Of a stretch of DNA of 64,000 bases, positions 1-10,734 are shown in pieces; the first letter of the stretch is position 1, and each line of letters starts with the position of its first letter. The stretch is from Heterodera schachtii (taxonomy: Eukaryota; Nematoda; Chromadorea; Rhabditida; Heteroderidae). The position numbers were made by a program, and so were the translations under genes. The notes beneath the pieces are model-generated. The model had not been told where the DNA came from and did not search any database. It saw only the letters and a program-made list of their open reading frames with translations. The stretch is taken from NCBI GenBank assembly GCA_023374025.1, contig SIJG01000067.1, forward strand, positions 103,608 through 167,607, in the 5' to 3' direction.

Positions 1-372
1 CTTTTCATTGAGACAATCAAACAAGAACAAAGTGGACAAAATGTCGACAATATGCGACGAATTGCCGACTTTTACCGCTCCTTTTATACAAAATTGATTC
101 ATTTCATAATGGTCGACGAATCGGAGAAAATGATCAAAGCATACAAAAATCTGATCAAATTTCAATCTCCTCATTCCCTCCAACTGATAAACCAAATCAA
201 ATTTGTAAAGTCGGCGTTCAAATTAGTCAGTGACTTTCTGCGGAAAAGTGTCATCCAATTGGAGCAGTTCAGCGCAAATTGGAACACATTGAGCAAAGTA
301 TTTGGTGGAATCACTGAAGTGATCAGAAATAATTTTTTGTCAATTTATTGTCCACAATTTACTTGGATTTAA
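1..372 (+). CDS. 3' end of an unrecognised gene (partial)
   Basis: An open frame enters from the left edge in frame 1 and stops with TAA at 370-372, giving about 123 visible residues. The first ATG inside the window is at 52, but the frame is open upstream of it, so this is probably a terminal exon rather than a whole gene. The product is rich in hydrophobic and basic residues in a helix-like pattern (for example the LINQIKFVKSAFKLVSDF stretch) and ends YCPQFTWI. No signal peptide, membrane segment or family motif is recognisable. An AATAAA-like word follows near 482. I do not recognise the family, and it could be a degenerate exon. Confidence is moderate only that it is coding. Confidence 0.4.
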   Translation, partial: LFIETIKQEQSGQNVDNMRRIADFYRSFYTKLIHFIMVDESEKMIKAYKNLIKFQSPHSLQLINQIKFVKSAFKLVSDFLRKSVIQLEQFSANWNTLSKVFGGITEVIRNNFLSIYCPQFTWI

Positions 373-2510
373 TAGGGCCAAAATGATGAATTGGACTGTG
401 GAAATTTGACATTAAATTATGACAGAAAGATTGTTTATGGAATCGATGATTATAGTTTACCATTTTAATTTTTCAAAAAAGAATAAAAATGTCTGACAGA
501 GAAAAGAGCATGCTCAGGATTCGGAATTTTCAGAATTTTAAAATTAAAAGCGGTCTGAATTGATGTAAAAGGGTTAGAAATAGTTAGGAAAATAGAATAA
601 AGGCGGCTTGCCCTTTTTCAAGCTGAAATTAAAAATTCTATTCTTTCGACCCATTTCTAACCTTTTTACACCAAATCTGACCAATTTTAAGGCAAGTCGA
701 GTTTGGTGACTATGATCAATATCTTTCCAAAATTATTAGCAAGGATTTCGGCTTGGGGGAAGGCGCGGTGCACCCCAAAACGTCGCCGGGACTTTGAATA
801 CTATCTATTTGTTTTTATTAGGGTTGCACGGGTCCGGGTTAGTGCTGCTTTTCGGAACCACCGCTAACAAATTTTTGTAAAGCGATCTGAAAACAATAAA
901 TTTTCATAATTTTTAAATTCGTGAAAAATGAGGACCCGATTTAAAAATAGGTGGCCAGAAAAAAGGGAGCGAAAAGAACGATATTGTCATTCTTTTGAAC
1001 TATTTTGTCAATTTTCCTATGACTCCAATTTAAACACTCACAAGTTTTCGATCCAATTGCTTTATGGGAGAACATTCCAAAAATGCCAATATTGTGTGTT
1101 CGGAAATTCGCAAAACGTCAACTACGATGCTGGAGGGCATTCCCGGATTGGCAACTTAGATTTTCGTAAAAATTTGAAAAATTCTCGCCAATTGATTAGA
1201 GAATCAAATGCAAATGTTTTACGTAGAAATGCTATTTTTGACCCCATTTCTTCATAGCATATGCGCAGAAAAAATCTCGTTATTTTAGTTCGGCTCTATT
1301 TTTATAACAAAGCAATATTTTCAGCCTGGAAACCCCTAGGGTTTATGCTTCTATTAATCCATTAAATCCATATTTGATTAAGAACAGATTTTTAATGGCT
1401 AAAATTCCAAATAATGACCTAAATAAGGGCAAAATGCTAAATAGTGAAACAAAATTAAAATTAAAAATTGTTTTTCATTTTTAATGATTTTTGGATTTTT
1501 TGCTTGAATGTTCTGATTTTTGGATTTAAGGATAAATCTTCCAAATTCGTTTTTCATCCAAACAAATCAATCACAGTTTAATTTAACTATTGGTTTTGCT
1601 AAATCGTCTTCATCAATTGGACGGTCCATCCTTTCTTTCATCCTTTTCTTCATTTGTATTTCTTCGCCGATGGAATGGCCAAAGATTGGCCGACCATTCT
1701 TTTTTCAAATGGTTTTATTAAGCCAAACATTTCAGAATTGGAAGTTTAATCAACATTTTCCATCTCATTTCTTCATTTACTTTCTTTACATTAAAAAGTG
1801 AAAATTTAATTAAAAAATTGGATTAAATTACAAAGAATTAATTTTTGTATTTACATATAATTGAATTTATTTTTTATTTGTTAGAAAGGTCAATTTTTTA
1901 ATTATTTAAATACTATAATCGTAGAAAATCAAAAAAAAAAAAGATTTATTGAAAACATTGGATCTCTTCTAATTATTATTCAAGTTTTTACAATAATAAA
2001 AGTTTATGAGGAAGAAGATACATTTTTTTCGAGTTTTTAAGTGCTTATGCCTTTTTTCTATTTTTTAAAAAATTCTTTCCCAATTTAATTTCTGTCTTTT
2101 ATGAATATATTTTAGGAAATTAAAATGCTGCTTTTCTTGGTCACTTTTTTTGCTTTTATATCTTGAAATTTTAAGCATACCAATTGTCAGCCAAATATTT
2201 CTTCGATTTTTTAACCCTAAAATAAGAAACGAACTCAAAAGTTCAGAACATCATTAAAACAATATTTTTATTTCCCAATGCAAAAGCTCAGGAAAATATA
2301 AGAATTCGATATTTTAGTTTTATTAGCTTATATATCTCAGTTACCTCTTTCGGCATTTTTTGGAAAATTCAGTTAAAGTGGTTTGTTAACCAGTTTAATA
2401 ATAATGCCATTTTCATGACTGTAATAATACAACTATATCCATTGTATTAATTAATTTATTCGTGGTTTATTCTTAGATTTGGTTTTTTGCATTTGATAAA
2501 GGAAAGTGCC
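373..2510. other. AT-rich spacer with weak open frames
   Basis: No gene is supported here. Frames at 928-1257 (109 codons) and 1520-1801 (93 codons) lack domain signals and have spacer-like composition. A foldback occupies about 550-695. A small GC-richer patch lies at about 745-800. From 1800 to 2500 the sequence is plain AT-rich DNA. Confidence 0.6.
550..695. repeat. Imperfect inverted repeat (foldback)
   Basis: The left arm at about 553-582 (GGTCTGAATTGATGTAAAAG and onward) is the near reverse complement of the right arm at about 655-690. Both arms contain the word GTTAGAAAT. The total span is about 145 bp with a short loop. It is probably a relic of a non-autonomous DNA element; no target duplication was identified. 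Confidence 0.55.
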
Positions 2511-4211
2511 ATGAATTCCGAGCAAATCGTTGCCAAATACACCAAAAGGAATTTCAATGGGACGAGGTGATTAATTGAAAAAACAATTGACAATTGTACC
2601 TTAACATTCTTTGGACAAATTTAAGAGTCCGTTTGATCATGGCAAAAAGTACCAAGGAAATTGTTGACAAATACACGCAAAAGGAGGACAACGAAATGGA
2701 AAAGAGCAAAGGGTGAGGAGCAAATAAATGAAAATATGCAAGAAATAAATCAAAAAATGAATTGTAAAAAATAAGAAAAAATAATTAAAAACAATTTAAA
2801 TGGTTTCCTACAATTCAAAATGGGAATATAATTTCCTGTAATTGGAACTGGTACCAAATGCATGTTTTTAAGCAATACCAATCATTAATTTTCTATTAAG
2901 CCTTCCGCCGCTACTTTCGGTGCCAAAGTGTCCTTTTCCCCAATTGGCACTTGGCAAATGGACTTTGTGGGGCTACGAATGTGGCGACTTTCCCGTGCAC
3001 ATTAACGCTAAAGATCAGTGCCCATTTTGTGTAAGAGTAAAAATGAAAGAAAATTAAATGCAATTTTCATAATTCCTTTTCAGTTGGCATTGTGCAAATT
3101 TCGCATCCTTTTTAAAAATGCGGTCTTCGAAGGCAAAGAACGATGGGAAAATTATTTGCGAAAGGGACAAAGTTTTGTGGGCAATTCGCACGCATTGCCA
3201 ACGGAGGACGAATTGGGCGACCTTTTGCCAAGCAAATTGGCCAAGGAAATTTGTGAGTTCCAATGAAACTGATTGAGGGCCGATTTTTGGCAATTTTATG
3301 ACCGGTTTTCCAAATTAGGCCAAACTTTTTAGTCTTTTCTTTTCCCATGATTTTATTGTTTCATTTATTTTTACCAAAATTTGAAAAAAAATTAAATGGT
3401 GGATGCAAAGGGGTTGAGGTTGGCACCCAATTTAATACGTCCACAATTTCGCTTTTCACAGTTTTCAATCGCAAATTGGGCGTGGCGGTGTTCCGCGACG
3501 GCGTCACACCGAAATTGGAAAGTGCCGAGAATTGTTCCGGCGGCGTCTTCCAAATGCTTCTCTTTGCTTCTTCGGGCCAACAGAGTGCGCCGCTTTTGGC
3601 CAAATTTGACGCACTTTTTCTCCACTCGCTTCGACTTATCCTTGACGCGTCACCGACAATTGGGTGTCATGTGAATGGGCTTTTCCTCAGGTGGCAAATC
3701 GACACGGCCAATGGCAAAAGAAAGTGGAGGAAGGAATTGGACGCGGAAGCGAGGAGGGGACGAAGTGGAAGGAGGAGGAGCAGGAGGAGAAGCCGTGGGA
3801 TGTGACCGACTTACCGATCTTTGGAAAGTTGGAGGTGGGCACAATGCCATGGGAGGAAAAGCGTCAGAATACGAATCGGTCGTGGTTAGACCAGAAGCAC
3901 ATTCGGCCTAAGCTTGGCCATAGGGCCAAAAATCGGATGCTAAAAAACTGCATAAAATGACTTTTCCTGCTAATCCACTAATGTGACTTAAATTTCAGAT
4001 TTGGATTAATGACCAAACGTCCAGAAAACTGCTGCAAAATGGTCTGATTAGTTCCATCGACAATTTGATCAAAACATTGGAAATCCCTTTTAATGCGATC
4101 AAACAATTCGCCTTCCGCGTCCGAGTTTATGGCGATGCGTATTTTGACAACACATTCACCGCAAGTCTGAAGATGTGCAGCATCAAAACATTCAATGCGC
4201 TTAACCCCTAA
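2511..4211 (+). CDS. Divergent eIF4E-like protein, five-exon model
   Basis: Proposed exons are 2511-2566, 2901-3030, 3084-3252, 3462-3670 and 3999-4211. All four introns have GT..AG ends and the phases agree through every junction, giving 258 residues with a TAA stop and AATAAA at 4217-4222. Family-like features in order are GKWTLWGYE (like the first strand of eIF4E, NKWALWFY), then FRDGVTPKLE followed by SGG (compare FKDGIEPMWED and RGG), then a C-terminal IWINDQTSRK block resembling IAIWT plus a helix. eIF4E binds the mRNA cap in the cytoplasm through two stacking tryptophans. Here the second (MWE) reads KLE and the first is not visible, so cap binding is doubtful. It may be a diverged paralogue or a decaying gene. 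The 3670 donor is the least certain junction: a longer open frame continues across 3671-3960, and another exon could lie there. Confidence 0.5.
2639..2713 (+). pseudogene. Duplicated first exon inside intron 1 of the eIF4E-like gene
   Basis: An ATG-led 75-bp segment ending at a GTGAGG donor encodes residues resembling the first exon at 2511 (EIVDKYTQK against EQIVAKYTK). Unlike that exon it ends in phase 0, while the next acceptor (2901) needs phase 2. Splicing it to the same downstream exon would therefore shift the frame. It looks like a tandem exon duplicate that is unused, or used with a different acceptor. Confidence 0.4.
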
Positions 4212-4610
4212 TTTTAAATAAAGAAAACATTTTGTCATCATTTTCATATTGAATTTTATTTATTTTAAATTAATTAAAAGAATATTTGTCTTTGTATCAT
4301 AAATAAAATACCATTGAAAAAATTTCCATATTACCAAGTTTTTTTGAAAAATCAGCCGGAAAAAAATGCTGCCTTTTTTTCCCCAAGCATGTTAAAAACT
4401 GATAATGGGAGGCTGAAAATATAATATTTTATTCAATAAATTATAAAATAACACTGTTTTTTACCCTAAAACCTGATTTTTTGAGCCCGAAGTTCTGATT
4501 TCGAAGACTTTTCGATGGCATCCCTTGTTATATCTCTTTTTACCCCATTTAAATAAAGTTAAATTGATTAAATGATTATTTTTTATTTATTCATCAAAAT
4601 CTCAAAGAGT

Positions 4611-4695
4611 CAGACAGTGCACTATTTCCGCGTTTCCTCCGCTTGCCGTTGTGGTTTAACGGAGGGAAGGAGGAAATAGTGAGTGCACTGTCTCT
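4611..4695. repeat. Short stem-loop, AGACAGTGCACTATTTCC arms
   Basis: The left arm AGACAGTGCACTATTTCC is answered by GGAAATAGTGAGTGCACTGTCT with one small bulge. The GC-richer loop contains TTGCCGTTGTGGTTTAACGG. It resembles the core of a palindromic MITE. Confidence 0.6.
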
Positions 4696-4732
4696 TCTGT
4701 TTACGCGGTGCAGCGACAAAAAATTTTCTTTA

Positions 4733-4960
4733 TGAGCCTGTAAAAATTTCAAAAAATTTTATTAAGTTTAAAAAAAGTTATGGCCAAAAATGTTCGAAAA
4801 TCAAGGTTTTTTGAGTTCCTCGAGCTATAACTTTTTTGAAACTTAACGAAATTTTTTGAAATTTTGCAGTCTGATAGAGAACACTTAGGGCTATCAAATG
4901 ATATCAAGAATAAAAATTTGGTTGCTTTCGAGCAAAGTTATAAATGATTTTTCGACAAAA
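4733..4960. repeat. Foldback family copy 1
   Basis: The arms are at about 4733-4785 and 4822-4876 (TTTCAAAAAATTTT and its complement, with TTATGGCC and the GCTATAACTT type of word). They are followed by the family core GAGAACACTTAGGGCTATC and TGATATCAAGAAT, then AATTTGGTTGC and GAGCAAAGTTAT. The same core occurs at 7355-7425, 10225-10270, 32990-33020, 51065-51090 and 51290-51400. Confidence 0.6.
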
Positions 4961-5762
4961 ATTTTCGTAATGATGGTTTTTTAAGTAACAACCCAGCACC
5001 CTGTCATTTTACCTACCTTTTATTTTGCTTCTCTGCAAGCACATCAGCAGAAAACTGACGTAAAGACAGATTTGCTCCACCTTACTTTGCACTTTTAATT
5101 TTCTGATAAAATTTCTAAATGAAATTTTCATTTCATAAATTTTTTTATAGCGAGATTTTTTTTTTAGATTTTTCTGCCAATTGAACTAAGTTTTTGGTGA
5201 CAAACATTTTGGTACATTACTTTTTGTAACACCAAAAATGGGGCTTGTTTGGGTCATGGGAAATATTCGATTTTGAGAAAATGGATTATTCAAACAAAAA
5301 ATTTGGCGCATTATTTTTGAAACTGACTGTAAAATGATTTAATTTAAAATATTTTTCGTTTTCTTTTTAACATTTGTTTTATTGCCTCAAAAACACAAAC
5401 GCACAATGAGCACAAGCAAATCATTCACAACATTCGTCGACATCACTTCAGACCAAAGTAACGGAAAATGGCATCGCAATTAAAGAAAATAAAATTGACA
5501 ATAAAAATCTATCCAAGCCTGGGTTTTTCCAGGTCAAGGCCATTTTCGGTAACCTTGGTTTTTCCATGACCTAGATTATTCTTGGATTTTTTATCCAGGT
5601 CCGGTTTTTTTTTTGTTGCAAAATGTTCCAGCTCTTGTAAATCAATTCAAAGGCTTAATTCGTGCCATTAGTTAGATTGGCAAAAAACTGTGACTTAACA
5701 ATTAATAAAAAATAAATTACAAAAACCATAAATACGACACAAAAATCCCTCTCCCTTTTTAG

Positions 5763-5960
5763 ACCATCTTTGGCCCTCTTTTGCACTTTCCGACGATGGA
5801 AATGAATTGGAACGGTTGGAGGCCCAGCGAAAAGAAATTGACGCAAAAATTGCAGCGGAATTGGCGCGACGGCAAATGATAAAAGGGGGCGCCGAAGCGA
5901 CGCCTAAAGCCAAAGGCAATTTGGAAACATTGACAAACAATGGAAATGATAAAATATGAA
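5763..5960 (+). CDS. Last exon of an unknown coiled-coil gene (partial)
   Basis: The acceptor CCCTTTTTAG ends at 5762. The following frame, entered in phase 2, is highly charged (ELERLEAQRKEIDAKIAAEL and onward) and ends ..NGNDKI at a TGA at about 5957-5959. There is no GT dinucleotide anywhere in this exon, so it cannot be spliced onward with a GT donor and must be terminal. Its opening DHLWPSF resembles the DHFTPSF opening of the next exon at 6010, which uses the same phase. The two exons look like duplicates, one now ending its transcript. The upstream exons were not found. Confidence 0.45.
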
Positions 5961-6009
5961 TTAATTAATTATAAATGCAACATATAATTAATTAAATAAT
6001 AATAATCAG

Positions 6010-7635
6010 ATCACTTTACACCATCTTTTGACAATTCACTCAGCTCAAAAGTGGAAGAATTGAGCAGAAAATGTGAGCAATTGGAGAAGGAATTAATTAT
6101 GAATGAAGCGAAGAAAAAAGAGGAGGAAAAATTGTCAAAAGTTGAGGCTGAAAATGTGAGTTAAAATTAATATTTTTGGCATTGAGAAAAATCTGTGAAC
6201 CCCAAAATCCGTTTAGGAAAAGACATTGGGGCAATTTTATTTGGTTAAAATTTTTAATAGCAGAGACAGAGATTTGTAAATTTTATTGTCCCGCTGAGAG
6301 ATTTATTCTCATAATTTTTTGCGGAACGGGGTTAAGAGGGATTAATACCGCAATTTTCAAAAACGAGCTCATTTCAAAAATCATAGGAAAAGCATATAAT
6401 AAAAAATTACGTCATAAAATTGTTTCTTTCTTGAAAATTGAATTTTATTTAAAAAGTTACGCCGTTTCTGTGGGAATTCCCCATGGTTTTGGGCTGCTAA
6501 AAACACTGTAAAAAAAGAAAGAATTAATTAATTATTTTTTAAAAAAGTATGTAAATTTATTATTTATTGAGTTTTTAAGTATTGATTGGACAAATCCAAA
6601 AGTTAGAGGAAGGACAAAAGAAGTGCTTGGACAAATATGCTGAATTGGAAAAAGAGTTGGCCAGAAAATACAGTAAAGTTATATAAATAAATTGGATAAA
6701 TTTACGAGGTTTTTGGCCAATGTCACAATAGAAATGGGTTAATCCGAATCTTGGTAATAAAAAATGAAAGACATTAGCAGAAAATTGATTTATAAAAATA
6801 AAAAAAAATATTTTTCAGTTTGTATTGGACAATTTGCTAAACACTTGGCCAGAATTGATGAAATGGAAGCAGAAATAAATGGGACGAAGAAAATGCAAAA
6901 AAGAACGATGTCAGCAATTGGTGAACATTCAAATTCAGCGGTGTGTGATTTATTGGCAATTTTTTAAATGGCATTTTCCCTTTCCCATGCACAGAAACGG
7001 CACGGAATTCAAATCTATGTAAGATTGTTGACCGGCAAAACACTGACACTCAGTAATGTTCTTCCAAGCGACACCACCGGAGAAATCAAAGCCAAAGTCT
7101 ATCGCATTGAAGGCATTCCAATGGATGAACAAAGATTGATTTTCGCTGGTAGACTAATTTTGCAAAACTGTGCCATTCTTGGTATCATTCGATAGGTCTA
7201 ACATTTACTATTGGCTCACCTAAATTTCAAAAAATTTGTCAAGTTTGAACCAAGTTATAGCCAAAAATACTCCAGGCAACAAGGTTTTCAGACATTTTTG
7301 GTCATATATTTTTTAAAACTTAACCAAATTTTTTTGAAATTTAGGTGAGCCAATAGAGAACACTTAGGCCTATCGAGTGATACCAAGAATATCTAATTTG
7401 GTTGACTTATGCAAAAGTTATGGGCAGTTTTTGTTGAAAAGATTAGATTTAAAAAATACAGTAAGAGAATTTTCAGTATAACAGCTTTTTAAATAAATAA
7501 ATAATATGTTTATTTTGCCCATTTTTTGTGGAAATTGTTTCAGGAAAGCAGCTTGAGGATGGCCCTACTTTGAAGGATTACAAAATCGGAAATGAGGCCA
7601 CAATTCATCTCGTCAAGCGTCTTTGTGGCTGTTAG
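6010..7635 (+). CDS. Coiled-coil protein with C-terminal ubiquitin fold, atypical terminus
   Basis: Five exons join with consistent phase: 6010-6155, 6603-6672, 6819-6940, 6995-7148 and 7544-7635. The first three encode a charged heptad-like coiled coil ([38 protein letters not shown]). The last two encode a full ubiquitin-like domain of about 76 residues opening [15 protein letters not shown] and containing [20 protein letters not shown]. Positions equivalent to Lys11, Lys27, Lys29, Ile44 and Lys48 are kept, while Lys63 and Lys33 are replaced. The chain stops directly after RLCGC instead of RLRGG, so there is no Gly-Gly end for conjugation. It is more likely an integral ubiquitin-like binding domain than a ubiquitin precursor. 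The 395-bp last intron contains a foldback element. The N-terminus is incomplete because the first exon is entered in phase 2; upstream exons, possibly near 5763, are unresolved. Confidence 0.65.
7210..7425. repeat. Foldback family copy 2, inside the ubiquitin-fold intron
   Basis: The arms ATTGGCTCACCTAAATTTC (from about 7210) and its exact complement GAAATTTAGGTGAGCCAAT (to about 7355) are near perfect over about 28 bp and continue imperfectly inward. The family core GAGAACACTTAGGCCTATCG and TGATACCAAGAATA follow on the right. The insertion sits wholly between donor 7149 and acceptor 7543, so it need not disrupt the protein. Confidence 0.7.
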
Positions 7636-8239
7636 AGATGAAATATTGGCAAACTTTTTGATTACGAAATTTCGAATGCGTGCCTGGCCCGAAAGTTGAT
7701 CTTTTCCCCTTTTTATTCTTATGTTTTCCGTTTCATACAATTGCTGGTTTTGTAAATTGATATTTGGGCAAAAGTGAATGAAACGGACACCTCGGATTTT
7801 TATATTAAATGATATATCAATCGATTCCTCTTAATGAGAGAAGAATGATAACATTTTTAGGGCGCGGCGACAATTCCGAACAGAGTTACAGACCCGGTAC
7901 TGAAATGTCCAACTACCCACGGGACTCAATCGCCTAATGGTTTTTCATAGAAACGAACTAAAAGTCATCACTATGTAGGGCTGCCAATTTTATGTAAATA
8001 CATTTTTTTTTTCCTGGCTTCTCCATGCTCTAAATAGTAGGAAAAACACTTTCTTTTTTGTGTTTGCGAAAAAAAGTTGGGACTTTTATTGGTAATAGTA
8101 AATTTGTCCCCCCTTTATTCAAAAATTTTTTATGTTTACAAAAGTCATAAAATCCTCAAAAATAAATCAAAATTTCGCTGCCCGTCAAAATGTCGCTGCG
8201 TCTTAATGTCGCTGCGTCGAAATGTCGTTGCGTCATAAT
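7636..8239. other. Spacer with a short tandem repeat at its right end
   Basis: No gene is seen. At 8171-8239 a unit of about 16 bp (AATGTCGCTGCGTC plus 2-3 variable bases) is repeated about four times. It resumes at 8901-8932 after the inserted MITE. Confidence 0.6.
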
Positions 8240-8900
8240 TAGGGATGGTAATTATATGCACATAAAATCGCAAAATATGCGCATAAAATATGCACAAAAA
8301 ATTGCAAAATATGCACATAAAAAGTGAAAAATATGCACATAAATTTTTCCAAATTGAGTGTATAATTTTTCAAAATTTCTTTAAATTCGCTAAACGTAAA
8401 GTAAAACTTTCAAAAATGACTAAAATATGGTATTAAAATAATTTTAGAAGAAAAAAACATGATACAGCTTAGATTTTACGAAAAATCATCCTGAAAAGCG
8501 AAATTTTCGCTTTTTTGCTAATTTTTGACATAAATTAACTAATTTTTAAGAAAATTTAATTTAATCAATGTTTTTGACAAAATTTTGTTAAAAAATGTCT
8601 TTTTCGGAAAAAATTTGCGATTTTGGGGGGTAAAATCCCATTTAGCTGATGGGGGCCGTTCTAATAGAGGTTTTTTGAAAAAATGCCCAAATATGCACAT
8701 AAAATATGCACGAAATGCCAAAATATGCACAAATATGCAAATATGCACATAAATCGCGAAATATGCACAAATATGCAAAATATGCATATGGAAATACGTC
8801 CTAGAAGCTTCAAACCAAGCTAAAAACATGTTTTTCGTGCATTTCATGCCTCCCACAGTCTAGGAAAAAAATATGCATGTGCATATAATTACCAACCCTA
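8240..8900. mobile_element. hAT-like MITE with 8-bp target duplication
   Basis: The element begins TAGGGATGGTAATTATATGC and ends with the complement (terminal repeat of about 22 bp, one mismatch). The exact 8-bp direct repeat GTCATAAT flanks it at 8232-8239 and 8901-8908. The interior is non-coding and full of ATATGCACATAAA-type subterminal repeats. An 8-bp duplication is the hallmark of hAT elements. Relatives lie at 35270-35906 (complete) and 44575-44839 (truncated). Confidence 0.85.
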
Positions 8901-9175
8901 GTCATAATGTCGCTGCTCGAAATGTCGCCAAGCCAAAAATTTAGAAAAAGTCAAAAAATTATTCAATTCGTATTCTAATACACTTACCTATACACTATAT
9001 ATTGTAAAATTTAGCTATTTATACACTAATACACTCTTAATGGTCGTTTCGTTGCCAATTTTCTTTAAAATTATATTTACTTTACAAGCATTAACCACGA
9101 AAATTTCACATTAAATTAAGCACGTTTGAAATTTTTTTATGAGTGCTTCTGTCATCAACCGAATGCGCATAAGGA

Positions 9176-9311
9176 ATCTGGAATGTTCTGCCTGGGAATC
9201 GTGATCAGCGACCCCGAAAACCCCAGGAAAAATGTTTTTCACCACTTTTTTTTTTAAATTTTTATTTTTTTGAAAAAGGGGGGGCGGGAGACCAGCCTTA
9301 CTATTACCCAA
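9176..9311 (-). mobile_element. Solo end of a GGTAATA-type element
   Basis: Read on the minus strand it begins GGGTAATAGTAAGGCTGGTC and contains the phrase GGGGTTTTCGGGGTCGCTGA. The same combination recurs at about 10440-10545 and, as a complete inverted-repeat element, at 11697-12192. A diverged form of the CGCTGATCACGAAT part forms the arms at 17371-17868. Confidence 0.5.
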
Positions 9312-9448
9312 TTTCTTTTTTACATTTTGAGAGTTTTTGAAAATTGTAGAATTTCTTGCTAAATTTTTTTGTTGTTTTTGTTTGAAATGTACCCTTAAAA
9401 ATCTAACAAAAATTAATTTTTAAATAAATAAAAAGGTGATTCTAGGCC

Positions 9449-9851
9449 TACCGTACTTCTTCGATTATAGCCCCCCTTTTGTAATTCGTCTGTATACTTT
9501 CAACACAGTCGCGTACAGTCGCTACATTATCTCACACTGACTTCACTGTCTGTCTCTGTGGAAGGGGAGAGGCAGACACACGAAACGATTCAGAGACGCA
9601 GAAAAGACGCGGGACTTTTTAACGCATACAGTGAAGCGAAACTCGCTCTTTCTTTTCCCTGTACGCGCGCACAGTCCATTGCAATTCCCGCGTCTTTTCT
9701 GCGTCTCTGAATCGTTTCGTGTGTCTGCCTCTCCCCTTCCACAGAGACAGACAGTGAAGTCAGTGTGAGATAATGTAGCGACTGTACGCGACTGTGTTGA
9801 AAGTATACAGACGAATTACAAAAGGGGGGCTATAATCGAAGAAGTACGGTA
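9449..9851. mobile_element. Perfect palindromic MITE with TA ends
   Basis: The left arm 9449-9613 and right arm 9687-9851 are exact reverse complements over 165 bp by eye, separated by a 73-bp unique loop. The ends read TACCGTACTTCTTCGATTAT, and the terminal TA on each side could be the TA target duplication of a Tc1/mariner/pogo-like element. The perfect arms imply recent insertion or ongoing arm correction. No coding capacity is present. Confidence 0.85.
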
Positions 9852-10001
9852 TTTAGGTCATTTTTATGACATTTTGTGCCTATTTCATCCTTTACGAGGA
9901 ATTTTTTTCCAAAAATATCCATTTAAAGAATTTTATTTACAAATTTGGTATATATTTGGATTTTGTTGTATATATTTTGGGATTTTTCTTACTTATTTAT
10001 T

Positions 10002-10296
10002 GACTACCTCGGTTTCTTAAGCCATAACTTTTTTCATTCTTGCTCAAAACTAACATTCTTTGTATCAATTGATCTTAAAGTCTCGGGAATTATAAATATT
10101 AGAAAAGAGCAAATATTTGCATTAAGAAAAAAATTCATCATTTTTCGCGAACATTCAACATTTTTTTTGTCTGTTGCCTTTGTCCCAGAATTTTTCTATA
10201 CAAAAATTTCTATGGACTTTAAACTCTCGATTGATACCAAGAATATAATTTTGAGCAAGAATGAAAAAAGTTATGGCTTAAGAAACCGAGGATGGT
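10002..10296. repeat. Foldback family copy 3
   Basis: The arm CCTCGGTTTCTTAAGCCATA (from about 10007) is answered by TATGGCTTAAGAAACCGAGG (to about 10293). A second inner pair is TTCATTCTTGCTCAAAA with TTTTGAGCAAGAATGAA. Near the right arm it contains TGATACCAAGAATATAATTT, shared with the other family copies. The 136-codon frame across it is a by-product of the repeat. Confidence 0.75.
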
Positions 10297-10434
10297 CATT
10301 GATTGGACGCGTAAACTGCATTAGAGCCCACTGCTTCAATAAAATGGTAATTTAACCCATTTTTAGACTAAAAATGAAATTCGACTATTTGTTCGAATTC
10401 GGGCCCGAGGTTTGGAATTGCTTAAATGAATACC

Positions 10435-10545
10435 GGATTTGTGATCAGCGACCCCTAAAACCCTTGAAAACATATTTTCATGACTTTTGAAAACAAAATT
10501 TTTTTCAAAAAAGGGGGGTGGACCAGCTTTACTATTACCCGGAAA
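10435..10545 (-). mobile_element. Second solo end of the GGTAATA-type element
   Basis: It contains GTGATCAGCGACCCC followed by an A-rich stretch, AAAAGGGGGG, and CTTTACTATTACCC, matching the copy at 9176-9311 in order and orientation. No opposite end is found nearby. Confidence 0.5.
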
Positions 10546-10734
10546 TACGTGAATTAACAAAAAAGTTGTCCACTTCAAATGAACAGCCAATGCGATTGTG
10601 TATCTTTTTAATTAAGCATCCAAAATAAAAACACTTAGAATTTAAGAAACTATTTAAAACATATAAATTATCGTCTAATTAGTGTCTAATTGGTGCCGTT
10701 GTGTCTCTCTCTGTCATCCTTCGATGCTTTTCCC

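Larger units (their letters stand above)
4212..5762. other. Intergenic spacer with foldback debris
   Basis: No gene is supported. It holds a short stem at 4611-4695, a longer foldback at about 4733-4960, and AT-rich DNA. At about 5520-5610 there are inverted and repeated CCAGGTC / GACCTGG-like words around runs of T. The remainder shows nothing recognisable. Confidence 0.6.

Noticed and set aside
3347..3960. Several overlapping frames on both strands besides the eIF4E-like exon
   Set aside because: Only the frame 3462-3670 connects in phase with flanking GT..AG introns; the others are probably shadows. The long charged frame at 3664-3960 was kept only as a possible extra exon.
8171..8932. 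CRISPR-like array, from the repeated AATGTCGCTGCGTC unit
   Set aside because: The units are directly adjacent with no spacers; it is a short tandem repeat interrupted by a MITE in eukaryotic-type DNA.
9945..10355. 136-codon open frame on the plus strand
   Set aside because: It spans a foldback whose two arms are reverse complements; the frame follows from the repeat and shows no protein-like features.
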